This document shows, piece after piece, positions 1 to 6,564 of a stretch of DNA of 6,564 bases. Where the stretch lies: the NCBI GenBank assembly GCA_945788545.1, contig CALZMK010000085.1, positions 1 through 6,564 on the forward strand, written 5' to 3'. Position 1 is the stretch's first letter. Every line of letters begins with the position of its first letter. The translations under genes were made by a program, and so were the position numbers. The notes beneath the pieces were generated by a model that was not told where the DNA came from, made no database searches, and saw only the letters and a list, made by a program, of their open reading frames with translations. This DNA comes from an uncultured Prevotella sp. Lineage in GTDB: Bacteria > Bacteroidota > Bacteroidia > Bacteroidales > Bacteroidaceae.

Positions 1-44
1 ATTAAAAAGAATTAACGGTTATGTTTGCTCAACCAAACAATAAC

Positions 45-92
45 GCTGCAAAGTTGCGATTTCTTTTCCAAACCGCCAAATGTTTTGGGAAA
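45..92 (-). repeat. Direct repeat copy 1, downstream of the cassette
   Basis: Second member of the direct repeat at 764-811, with the same orientation. It begins 5 bases after the stop codon of the 164-residue gene. No gene start is visible between it and the left edge, so anything it drives on the minus strand begins outside the window. It also contains an imperfect inverted repeat, TTTTCC (64-69) against GGAAAA (88-93), which is less well kept in the other copy. Confidence 0.93.
49..80 (-). promoter_or_regulatory. Duplicated, probably weakened promoter copy
   Basis: This is the same promoter arrangement within direct repeat copy 1. TTTG (77-80), a 20-base spacer and CAACTTTG (49-56) are seen on the minus strand. 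The first base of the -7 box is C instead of the conserved T. It points to the left, out of the window. Activity is uncertain: the change should weaken it, but the rest of the element is intact. Confidence 0.42.
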
Positions 93-97
93 ATAGT

Positions 98-592
98 TTA
101 TTGAGGTTTGTCCTTGAAAAACCCTACGAAGTTATCAAAGTCTGAAAAGATTTTCTTAAGCTGTGGATTGTCACGTTGCACAATAACCGCTGCAAAATTC
201 GATATTCCTTCGGCCTCTATATCTGTAGCATTAATAGCATAACGTCCAGAGGAGTAATTAGAAAACCATTTTAAAAAGAGCCGTTCACGAGCCGCCTGTT
301 TATTATCACCAGTTTCACATTGATAAAGTAATATATCAGGATTATTCCTAAAAAATTCTTCTATTATGGCGACAATAGTTAGCTGAACGTCTTGGTCATT
401 GGGAGATATAAGGCTGTTCTCATTAATTATTGAAAACTCGTATGCACCATTCTCCCAAATTGTTTCGTCTGGAGCAATTACAATTCGAAAAAGCACCCCA
501 TACTTTGTCTTGAAGCCATAACCATACTTACCCACATTCCACACAGAATATGGGCTATTAATATTTAACAAATCAAGGTTGAGAGCCTTCAT
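98..592 (-). CDS. Conserved hypothetical protein, DUF6169-like
   Basis: A 164-residue protein starting MKALNLDLLNINSPYSVWNV. It has a beta-rich N-terminal half (about 18-57: YGYGFKTKYGVLFRIVIAP, YEFSIINE). A helix follows, VQLTIVAIIEEFFRNN (69-84), then the conserved-looking stretch ILLYQCETGDNKQAARERLF with LKWF after it (87-110). The C-terminal part includes NFAAVIVQRDNPQ (132-144). From memory, this order (strand-rich start, FF..N helix, LLY.C...D..QAARERLF..WF) resembles the Bacteroidota family DUF6169, whose function is unknown. The length fits. The frame could start at a GTG at 649, but the ATG at 592 forms an ATGA overlap with the preceding stop and gives the family-like length. No signal peptide or membrane segment is seen. 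The region is AT-richer than the operon to its right, and the stop lies 5 bases before repeat copy 1. Confidence 0.75.
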   Translation of the reverse strand: MKALNLDLLNINSPYSVWNVGKYGYGFKTKYGVLFRIVIAPDETIWENGAYEFSIINENSLISPNDQDVQLTIVAIIEEFFRNNPDILLYQCETGDNKQAARERLFLKWFSNYSSGRYAINATDIEAEGISNFAAVIVQRDNPQLKKIFSDFDNFVGFFKDKPQ

Positions 593-729
593 ATTGTAAC
601 TGGAGTATTTCTTAATTCTGCAAATTCTCTTTGAGTTTCCTTTATCCACTCCAATTTTCTCTGTCTCATCTTGTTCAGTGCAATTAATGCCTCTTCTTTA
701 TTTGAGTATTTTACTGCTTTGTATTCCAT
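589..729 (-). CDS. Small helical protein of unknown function, first gene of a coupled pair
   Basis: A 46-residue protein, MEYKAVKYSNKEEALIALNK and onward, ending RNTPVTI. A short N-terminal segment that could be a strand (residues 1-9) is followed by a long charged helix (about 11-40) with regular hydrophobic positions, including KMRQRKLEWIKETQREFAEL. No signal peptide or membrane segment is visible, so it is probably cytoplasmic. The ATG at 729 is chosen because a promoter (768-799) and AAAGGA (737-742) lie just upstream. The frame is open further, to 852, but that extension would cross the promoter. Its TGA (589-591) overlaps the next gene's ATG (590-592), which implies translational coupling. 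I do not recognise the family. A small helical partner or antitoxin-like protein is possible but only a guess from size and arrangement. Confidence 0.72.
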   Translation of the reverse strand: MEYKAVKYSNKEEALIALNKMRQRKLEWIKETQREFAELRNTPVTI

Positions 730-736
730 TATACAT

Positions 737-742
737 TCCTTT
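737..742 (-). promoter_or_regulatory. Possible ribosome binding site of the 46-residue gene
   Basis: AAAGGA on the minus strand lies 7 bases before the ATG at 729. Shine-Dalgarno sites are weak or absent before many Bacteroidota genes, and none is seen before the operon genes here, so this one helps choose the start. A nearer ATG (734-736) is in another frame and is not preferred. Confidence 0.5.
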
Positions 743-763
743 CTTTTATAAATTACACTTTCG

Positions 764-811
764 GCTGCAAAGTTACGATTTCTTTTCCAAACCGCCAAAT
801 GTTTTAGGGAA
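764..811 (-). repeat. Direct repeat copy 2, spanning a promoter
   Basis: Bases 764-805 match 45-86 at 41 of 42 positions; the only difference is A775 against G56. After that the copies keep partial similarity (TTTTAGGGAA against TTTTGGGAAA) with one indel. Both copies have the same orientation, 719 bp apart, and bracket the two-gene cassette. This copy lies just upstream of the 46-residue gene and holds its likely promoter. Confidence 0.93.
768..799 (-). promoter_or_regulatory. Bacteroidales-type promoter for the two-gene cassette
   Basis: On the minus strand, TTTG (796-799, -33 element) is followed by a 20-base spacer and then TAACTTTG (768-775, -7 element). This matches the primary-sigma consensus of Bacteroides, TTTG and TAnnTTTG. 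Transcription should start near 760-763, leaving a leader of about 30 bases before the ATG at 729. The position and orientation suit the 46-residue gene. It also rules out the longer in-frame reading that would start at 852, because that reading runs through the promoter. Confidence 0.78.
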
Positions 812-830
812 TAATATGCACTTGGATGAA

Positions 831-868
831 AGAAAATCCCCGCCCGCCTCATTGCGAGGCAAGCGGGG
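831..868 (-). terminator. Rho-independent terminator of the susCD-lipoprotein operon
   Basis: An inverted repeat lies 30 bases after the stop of the third operon gene. CCCCGC (838-843) pairs with GCGGGG (863-868). An internal CC/AA mismatch (844-845 against 861-862) follows. GCCTC (846-850) then pairs with GAGGC (856-860) around the loop 851-855. Read on the minus strand, the stem is followed by ATTTTCTTTC, a T-rich run. On the plus strand the stem is followed by AAAAC, so it would not work in that direction. It separates the operon from the small cassette to its left. Confidence 0.87.
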
Positions 869-898
869 AAAACAGTAATTTAACTACTAAAACCAAAA

Positions 899-2092
899 TT
901 ACTTCTTACGTTCGAATAGGAAGAACCATGCACATCCGTTGACAGCCTGCTCCTCGGCAGTGAGATTAAGACGTCCGTCTTCTGCCTTAACGATGAACAT
1001 ATCCTGGAATGGCTCATCACCGCCATTGACATTGATAGCCATAGGTACTACATAATTTGAACCAGATACTTCGAAGTGGATACAACCCTTGTCCCATCCA
1101 TCGGCAGAATCGTGACCATGCTTTAGTGGCAGAACCTTAAATGCGCACTGAGTACCATCGCTATTAGTTGCTATACCTGTATTAAAGTCGAGCGTGAACG
1201 TTGCATTGATACCATTGCGTGCAGTACCGCCAGGCTTTCCACCTCCGTTGCCATCCATAGAGTCAAGGTTATTTGTCCACCACGCAGGACCATCACCAGA
1301 TGCCCAAGGACCATTGCCCCATACTGCAGCATTGCCCTGGAACCACTGCCATTCGGAAACGCCAGTTTCACCGCTAAGGTATTCAATGATAACTGGTTTG
1401 TTGGTATAGCACTCAATTGTGTACTTGCCTAATGAGTGTGAACCTGTTGTTCCGTCGGCTTTTGTATAGTTTAATGTAATCTCATACTCACCATTATCAG
1501 ATATTACGAGCAAGTTGTCGCTGTTGAGTTCGCTGTTTGCCATGATCTCGCCCGTTGCGACATCCTTAACTTCCCAATCAGTAAGTACGCCATTGGCGTT
1601 CTTCACAGCAAAAACATTACCTTTCTTACCTGTTTCTTTGTCAATTTCCTGTTCGACACTTACTTTTGCAGGATCAAAAGAACTATCAAAGTTACCTACA
1701 CTACCGAGACGCTTCTGAATATTGTCTGGTATATATGAAACCTCATCAACAGTGACGGTGAATTCCTTTGTAAATTCGCCATTAAGATTGTGGCATGTCA
1801 TTGTAACCACGTTAGTTCCCGTCTTTGACACATAAATTGTGTCATAAGACTTCTTCGATGTAACAGGGTTGCCAAGAAGCTGAGCTGCCGACCACTGGCA
1901 AGTAATCGGAGAATTATTCTCAACAATAATCCTGTTGGTGTTTTTGCCATTTATCACAACAGGAGTTGCCTTGGCAATAACAGTCTCAGCCGTCACATTG
2001 TTATTGAATCCGCTGCTGATGTCATCTGTGCTTGGGTCACATGATGTCAGGAGCAAGGCGAATGCTGACATTGCAAATATAATTTTTTTCAT
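899..2092 (-). CDS. Surface lipoprotein, putative SusE/SGBP-like glycan-binding protein
   Basis: 397-residue lipoprotein encoded 34 bases after the SusD stop, in the position usually held by SusE/SusF or a surface glycan-binding protein (SGBP). The signal peptide MKKIIFAMSAFALLLTSC ends at Cys18 and is followed by acidic DPSTDD, which suggests surface display. By eye there are two beta-rich, PKD/Ig-like stretches: about 35-117, ending EFTKEFTVTVDEV, and about 155-230, with NGEYEITLNYTKADG. A C-terminal domain (about 231-397) contains a cluster of aromatics and glycines (W248, W250, F251, W258, W263, W271, W272, then DGNGGGKPGG). Such exposed aromatics often bind sugar rings. The chain ends AWFFLFERKK. 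There are no visible glycosidase catalytic signatures, so binding is more likely than hydrolysis. Lipoprotein and operon membership are well supported; the binding role is inferred from position and composition. Confidence 0.8.
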   Translation of the reverse strand: MKKIIFAMSAFALLLTSCDPSTDDISSGFNNNVTAETVIAKATPVVINGKNTNRIIVENNSPITCQWSAAQLLGNPVTSKKSYDTIYVSKTGTNVVTMTCHNLNGEFTKEFTVTVDEVSYIPDNIQKRLGSVGNFDSSFDPAKVSVEQEIDKETGKKGNVFAVKNANGVLTDWEVKDVATGEIMANSELNSDNLLVISDNGEYEITLNYTKADGTTGSHSLGKYTIECYTNKPVIIEYLSGETGVSEWQWFQGNAAVWGNGPWASGDGPAWWTNNLDSMDGNGGGKPGGTARNGINATFTLDFNTGIATNSDGTQCAFKVLPLKHGHDSADGWDKGCIHFEVSGSNYVVPMAINVNGGDEPFQDMFIVKAEDGRLNLTAEEQAVNGCAWFFLFERKK

Positions 2093-2126
2093 ATTGTTTC
2101 GATTTTAATTATTCTATGTATGAATA

Positions 2127-3893
2127 TTACCAGCTCGCATATTCAGACTGAGCATCAGTCCATCCGTCATTCTGCACTACTGTACCCATTGAAATCTGGG
2201 TATCGGGCATTTTCTGGAATCCGGCTGTGGCATTGTAGCGTGCTGCATAACCACCATTATGAGCCTTATTAGTATCAGGCTTGCCACGCCAATATGTCGG
2301 CTGATTGGTTTGTTTCTCAAGTGCGGCAGCTGCTATGTGCCAACGGCGAATGTCGTTCCAACGGATACCCTCGCATGCAAACTCCCAGCGACGCTCGTCC
2401 TGAAGAGCCTTCAGAGAATATGCTGCAATTGGATTGAGTCCGGCACGAGCACGCACAAGGTTAATACCTGTAACGTCCTTCTTCAATTCTGACTGCATCA
2501 GCAGTACGTCGGCAAAGCGGATTAGCACGAGGTCGTGGATATTGTTCAACTGCATATTCTCAGCTCCCTGAATCCACTGTCCTGGATACATCACATTCTC
2601 GAATGTACATGAATATCCACCGTCAACATTGTCATTCTTGGCAGAAATTGGAGCCCACTTCTTTCCATAGAAGTCAGTTTCCTGAACGAAGTCAGTCCAA
2701 CCTCCATAGTTATATGTTTCAGAGGTAGTCCAATCCTGAATGGTTGCATTAAGACGCATGTCATTAGGCTCTGCTGCCTTCCAGTCTGAAACGAGGTTAG
2801 GAGCTACAGGACCTGCGCCCCATCCCTGACCGAATGGGAATGTGTTGCCATATTTCTGACCGCCACGCACTCCGAAGTGCAATGCTATACCATTAGCATA
2901 GCCAATAGTAGTGTCCCAAGAGGCGAGACGATTGAACTTAATAGCGAACATTGACTCTGGGTTGATACCGTTATCATTCTCTACCCAGCTCAGTCCCTGA
3001 CCAGCTGTATAGTCGTAATCTTCTACAGTGCAACGGTTGGTGTAAGCCCACAGGTTGCGGAAATCGGGAACGAGTGAATAACCGGAGTTGTTCACACAAT
3101 CGTCGATTGCAGCTACAACATCCTCCTTGGAAAGAGTTGTGCCGTCGGGGAGTTCAACCGACTTAATGGCATCCTCGTTGTAGTTGGTGCTTGTCATGTC
3201 GGCAATAGTCGTACCATTGCAGAACATACCGCTATAGAACAACCATGCACGTCCAAGCAAAGCCTGTGCAGCATACTTGTCAACATGTCCAGCCTGAGAG
3301 TCGGCTGTCTTGGCTGCCGGCAGAAGAGCCACTGCATCACGAAGGTCCTGAAGTATCTGCTTCCAAGGGTCATCGATATTGCCTTGTTTCAACAATTCTC
3401 CGCCAGGAACAGTTCTGACAGGAACATTTCCATACATCGATGCCAACTCATAGTAATAGAAAGCGCGCAGGAACTTGGCCTCGCCCATATATTTGTTTCT
3501 TACATCTTCCTCAAGTGAGCAGTTTGGCAGAGCCTCAATAAGAGAGTTTGCTCTGTTTATTCCTTCATAGCGTTGCTTGTAGAAGTCGTTTGTCATGTCC
3601 GTTCCATGGTTGCAAAGCAAGTCTTCTGCCTGCATCAGGAAGTCATTGTCGCCACCTCCACCAAGATGGTCATCACTTGCCAGGGCTGCATTATATATAA
3701 ATGATTCCTGGGGATTTGCATGTGTGGCATTGAGGTTCTCATATATACCTGCGAGAGCAGCCATACCATCAGCCTCCGTTACGGGGAATGTTCCGCTTGC
3801 AAGCTCGCCCACATTTTCAACATTGTCGATATCACAAGATGTCATACCGAATGCAACCAATGCTGAAGCTGCTAATAAATATATCTTTTTCAT
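2127..3893 (-). CDS. SusD/RagB-family nutrient-binding outer-membrane lipoprotein
   Basis: Surface lipoprotein that forms the lid over the SusC barrel and binds the incoming glycan or other nutrient. It has 588 residues, within the usual 500-600. The signal peptide MKKIYLLAASALVAFGMTSC ends in a lipobox with Cys20. The following DIDN is acidic, as in Bacteroidota surface-export signals. SusD landmarks in order are the TPR-type helix GEAKFLRAFYYYELASMYG (about 137-155), YAAQALLGRAWLF (207-219), the loop region rich in Trp and Tyr (about 280-440), LIRFADVLLMQSE (457-469), RARAGLNP (481-488) and ERRWEFACEGIRWNDIRRW (500-518), the conserved C-terminal signature. The ATG lies 24 bases after the SusC stop, so the two are surely co-transcribed. 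No Shine-Dalgarno site is seen in the AT-rich gap, which is normal for this phylum. The ligand cannot be read from the sequence. Confidence 0.97.
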   Translation of the reverse strand: MKKIYLLAASALVAFGMTSCDIDNVENVGELASGTFPVTEADGMAALAGIYENLNATHANPQESFIYNAALASDDHLGGGGDNDFLMQAEDLLCNHGTDMTNDFYKQRYEGINRANSLIEALPNCSLEEDVRNKYMGEAKFLRAFYYYELASMYGNVPVRTVPGGELLKQGNIDDPWKQILQDLRDAVALLPAAKTADSQAGHVDKYAAQALLGRAWLFYSGMFCNGTTIADMTSTNYNEDAIKSVELPDGTTLSKEDVVAAIDDCVNNSGYSLVPDFRNLWAYTNRCTVEDYDYTAGQGLSWVENDNGINPESMFAIKFNRLASWDTTIGYANGIALHFGVRGGQKYGNTFPFGQGWGAGPVAPNLVSDWKAAEPNDMRLNATIQDWTTSETYNYGGWTDFVQETDFYGKKWAPISAKNDNVDGGYSCTFENVMYPGQWIQGAENMQLNNIHDLVLIRFADVLLMQSELKKDVTGINLVRARAGLNPIAAYSLKALQDERRWEFACEGIRWNDIRRWHIAAAALEKQTNQPTYWRGKPDTNKAHNGGYAARYNATAGFQKMPDTQISMGTVVQNDGWTDAQSEYASW

Positions 3894-3917
3894 ACGTATT
3901 TATTCTGTATTAAATAA

Positions 3918-6564
3918 TTAGAATTTGACATTCACACCAATCATATATGTACGTGGCTGAGGATAGTTACCTACGTCAACACCAGTCACCCAAGGCTCTG
4001 CATCGTTGAGTGCCTTTCCACACTCGGGATCCATACCCTTATATCCTGTGATGGTGAAGAGGTTCTGAGCCTGAACATAGAGGCGGAGCTGCTGGAATGG
4101 ACAGTTCTTCCAAACGTTCTTGAAGTCATATCCCAGTGTGATGTTCTGCAGACGGAAATAGTCGGCATCTTCTACATAGATGTCAGAGATGGTCATCCAG
4201 TTAACACCTTCGTTCATACGATTGAACAGAGGATACTTGTTGCTTGTGCCCTCACCGTTCCAATAAGAATAAACCTCAGTTGTGAAGTTCTCCTGGTTGC
4301 CGTCGGCAAACTTGCGGTAAGAACGTGCAATCTGCTGTCCAAGGGCTGCATAGCCAGTCACGCTAAAATCGAAGCCTTTCCATGATGCGCCAAGGCTAAT
4401 ACCCATAGTCACGTCTGGATGCGGGTCGCCAAGCTCGGTCTTGTCATCGTCATTGATGACACCATCACCATTTACATCCACAAACTTCAGATCACCAACT
4501 GCAAGGGCTGTACCCTGCTTTGAATTAGCAGCATCGCCATTCTTGAGTGTTGCCTTATATGCTTCCAAATCCTGAACGTTCTGGATTACGCCAGAAGTCT
4601 TGTATCCATAGAAATAACCGATAGGATGACCTTCCTCGAAACGTGCGATAATACCAGTGTTCTGCGAAAGCAGGTCATTTCCACCATTATTATACTTCTG
4701 GTTGGAATTCACGGCTGTAACCTCATTCTTGTTATATGCCATATTCCATCCAATATTGTACTTGAAGTCCTTGCCTATCTGGTCCTGCCAGTTGAGTGCG
4801 ACTTCAATACCAGTGTTCTTTACAGTTCCTGCGTTCTTCCACATTGTGGAGAATCCTGATGTTGCGTCGATTGGCACCTCAACAAGCAAGTCTTTTGTCT
4901 TCTTTGAATACCAGTCGAATGTCAAACCTAACTTACCACCTATAAAGCGTGCATCAAGACCGATATTCATCTGCTCAGATGTTTCCCATGTCAATTCTTC
5001 GTTAGGCAGACGGCTTGAATAAGCTCCGGCAAGTCCTTCACCCTTGTCGTTACCAAATGAGTACTTTCCGAAGTTGCCATAGGTGAATGTTCCCATCCAC
5101 TGGAAATTACCCACAGAAGCTGCATTACCGTTCTGTCCCCAACCTGCGCGAATCTTAAGGAAGTCGAGCCAGGATGAAGTCTTTTCCATAAACTTCTCGT
5201 TGCTCACTACCCATCCTGCAGAGAACGATGGGAAGTAACCCCAACGATGTCCGGGAGCGAACTTTGAGTTACCATCGGCACGTATAATAGCTGAGAACAT
5301 ATATTTCTCGGCATAGTTGTAATTCAAACGACCAAAATACGAGAAACTACGAGAGTCATCGCATGGTGTACCAGATGCCATGGCATTTGTGGCAGCACCC
5401 TTCATATAGCTCATATATGCACGGTCGAAAGAGCCGAATACGGAATTGTTGGCAGAAACATTAAGACTGAAACCGAAGTCAGGCTTGCTTTCTCCGTACT
5501 CAGTACCAACAAGTACATCGAAATTATGCTCCTTTACATCAAACTTGTAACTTAAGGTGTTGGTTGTGCTCCACCCCCAGCTTGTGCCAAGTTGGTTAGT
5601 TGCCTTGTCCTCTGTGAGGAAGGTGTCTGAATTTGTTCCATTAGCGTTGAATAGACCTTCATAGCTTCTATATGACCAAGTACCCTGGTTGTAGTTAATC
5701 TGTCCACGATATACCAAGTTCTTAATAGGCTGGAACTCAAGATAACCTGTCAAGTTGAAATTGTGGTTGATGCTCTTGTTATTGGCGTTCGAACGGCTCA
5801 CCAATGTCAGCATAGGGTTAGATGTATAGGAATTATAGTTCTGCCATCCATCTGTTCCCGATGCCTGAATGTCATTCCAATCGAAATAACCGCCATCCTT
5901 ATTGTAGATAGGCACACAGGGATTGGCGCGCAACATGGTAGAGAGGGCATTTGCATACTGGTTGCCAATCTGGATACCTTGGTTCTGCTTGTGAGAGTAA
6001 TAAAGATTCTCTCCCACCTTAATCACGTCCATACCCTTGGAGTCACGATAAATGACATGCTCTGAGTTTACACGGAAAGTGAAACGACGATAGTCAGACT
6101 TTACAGGACCGCCAAATACACCGTCCTGATATTGATAGCCGCTACCCATAGAGAACTTGCTGTAGTCCGAACCTCCAGTAATATTAAGTGCATGGCTCGT
6201 AGTAATTGCATTCTTATTGCGGATAGCCTCTATCCAGTTTGTGCCAGGGTTGCTGCCGTTCTGATAAGCAGCAAGCAAGTCTGCATCGATATACTTCGAC
6301 CAGTCATAAGCCTGACCACCACTATTGAATGCCATCTGATCCTGCACCTCCATATACTGCTTGGCAGTCAGCATCTGAGGCAGACGATAGATGTTCGACC
6401 AACCAACATTGGCATCGTATGTCACCTGCACCTTACCGGCCTTACCCTGTTTTGTGGTAACGAGGATAACACCATTTGCGGCTGCCGAACCGTAGATGGC
6501 ACAAGATGCTGCGTCCTTCAATACGTCGATACGCTCGATGTCGGCGGGATTAAGGTTATTGATA
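3918..6564 (-). CDS. SusC/RagA-family TonB-linked outer-membrane transporter, 5'-truncated by window edge
   Basis: TonB-dependent beta-barrel porin that imports oligosaccharides or other large nutrients across the outer membrane, paired with the SusD-type lipoprotein encoded next. The frame stays open to the window edge, giving 881 codons (family usually about 1000). The missing part should hold the signal peptide, the carboxypeptidase-D-like domain, the TonB box and the first half of the plug. The visible protein begins in the plug with [18 protein letters not shown] and then [20 protein letters not shown], the SusC plug signature. The barrel follows, with [18 protein letters not shown] (about 4443-4496), [14 protein letters not shown], the strand [16 protein letters not shown] and the closing strand [11 protein letters not shown] ending in Phe, as expected for BAM-assembled barrels. 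A TTG at 6521 is not the start, because homologous plug sequence continues upstream. The family call is secure; the substrate is unknown. Confidence 0.97.
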   Translation of the reverse strand, partial: INNLNPADIERIDVLKDAASCAIYGSAAANGVILVTTKQGKAGKVQVTYDANVGWSNIYRLPQMLTAKQYMEVQDQMAFNSGGQAYDWSKYIDADLLAAYQNGSNPGTNWIEAIRNKNAITTSHALNITGGSDYSKFSMGSGYQYQDGVFGGPVKSDYRRFTFRVNSEHVIYRDSKGMDVIKVGENLYYSHKQNQGIQIGNQYANALSTMLRANPCVPIYNKDGGYFDWNDIQASGTDGWQNYNSYTSNPMLTLVSRSNANNKSINHNFNLTGYLEFQPIKNLVYRGQINYNQGTWSYRSYEGLFNANGTNSDTFLTEDKATNQLGTSWGWSTTNTLSYKFDVKEHNFDVLVGTEYGESKPDFGFSLNVSANNSVFGSFDRAYMSYMKGAATNAMASGTPCDDSRSFSYFGRLNYNYAEKYMFSAIIRADGNSKFAPGHRWGYFPSFSAGWVVSNEKFMEKTSSWLDFLKIRAGWGQNGNAASVGNFQWMGTFTYGNFGKYSFGNDKGEGLAGAYSSRLPNEELTWETSEQMNIGLDARFIGGKLGLTFDWYSKKTKDLLVEVPIDATSGFSTMWKNAGTVKNTGIEVALNWQDQIGKDFKYNIGWNMAYNKNEVTAVNSNQKYNNGGNDLLSQNTGIIARFEEGHPIGYFYGYKTSGVIQNVQDLEAYKATLKNGDAANSKQGTALAVGDLKFVDVNGDGVINDDDKTELGDPHPDVTMGISLGASWKGFDFSVTGYAALGQQIARSYRKFADGNQENFTTEVYSYWNGEGTSNKYPLFNRMNEGVNWMTISDIYVEDADYFRLQNITLGYDFKNVWKNCPFQQLRLYVQAQNLFTITGYKGMDPECGKALNDAEPWVTGVDVGNYPQPRTYMIGVNVKF

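Noticed and set aside
64..93. Imperfect hairpin after the DUF6169-like gene as a terminator
   Set aside because: The stem is AT-rich with bulges and no T-run follows on the minus strand. It overlaps the promoter repeat and is better explained as part of it.
98..649. GTG start at 649 giving 183 residues for the DUF6169-like protein
   Set aside because: This would overlap the upstream gene by 61 bases. The ATG at 592 forms a tidy ATGA overlap and leaves a family-like length.
45..811. Invertible promoter (phase-variation switch), as known in Bacteroidales
   Set aside because: The two copies are direct, not inverted, so recombination would delete rather than flip the segment. No invertase gene is present.
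589..852. Longer 87-codon reading of the small gene
   Set aside because: Its first 41 codons run through repeat copy 2 and the promoter (768-799). The ATG at 729 has a ribosome-binding-like site and a sensible leader.
678..878. Plus-strand 66-codon frame with a hydrophobic start, membrane-peptide-like
   Set aside because: It covers the small minus-strand gene, its promoter and the terminator hairpin. No promoter or ribosome site was seen on the plus strand, so it is probably chance.
4626..5022. Plus-strand open frames of 77 and 121 codons, and similar plus-strand frames opposite the other operon genes
   Set aside because: They lie antisense inside clearly conserved SusC, SusD and lipoprotein genes, show no recognisable domains, and have low-complexity Cys/Ser/Leu-rich translations typical of shadow frames.
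3918..6521. TTG at 6521 as the SusC start
   Set aside because: The 14 codons upstream encode [14 protein letters not shown], standard SusC plug sequence, so the gene simply continues past the window edge.

Overview
The window looks like part of a Bacteroidota chromosome, most likely order Bacteroidales (Bacteroides/Prevotella type). The reasons are a SusC/SusD outer-membrane pair, lipoproteins whose lipobox cysteine is followed by acidic residues, A/T-rich leaders without clear Shine-Dalgarno sites on the main genes, and a promoter of the Bacteroidales form (TTTG, 20-bp spacer, TAnnTTTG). I cannot fix the genus. All genes I can support lie on the minus strand, so transcription runs from high to low coordinates.

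Right part (899-6564): the downstream part of a polysaccharide-utilization-type operon. In order of transcription it holds a SusC/RagA-type TonB-dependent transporter (3918 to beyond the right edge, N-terminal part missing), a complete SusD/RagB-type lipoprotein (2127-3893), and a third lipoprotein (899-2092) in the position of a surface glycan-binding protein. The gaps are 24 and 34 bases. A GC-rich hairpin followed by a T-rich run (831-868) ends the operon. SusD and probably the third protein would capture a glycan or similar polymer at the cell surface, and SusC would import it using TonB energy. No degradative enzyme or regulator is visible, so the substrate cannot be named.

Left part (1-830): a compact AT-rich two-gene cassette. 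A good promoter (768-799) precedes a 46-residue, mostly helical protein (589-729). Its stop codon overlaps, as ATGA, the start of a 164-residue protein (98-592) that resembles the uncharacterised DUF6169 family. The cassette is bracketed by two direct copies of a sequence of about 47 bp (45-92 and 764-811), 719 bp apart. The first 42 bp differ at one base. Each copy spans the promoter region, and the single difference falls in the -7 box: TAACTTTG in the copy upstream of the cassette, CAACTTTG in the copy after it. This duplicated promoter around a small coupled gene pair is the least ordinary part of the window.

I saw no RNA genes, CRISPR arrays, transposases or integrases.
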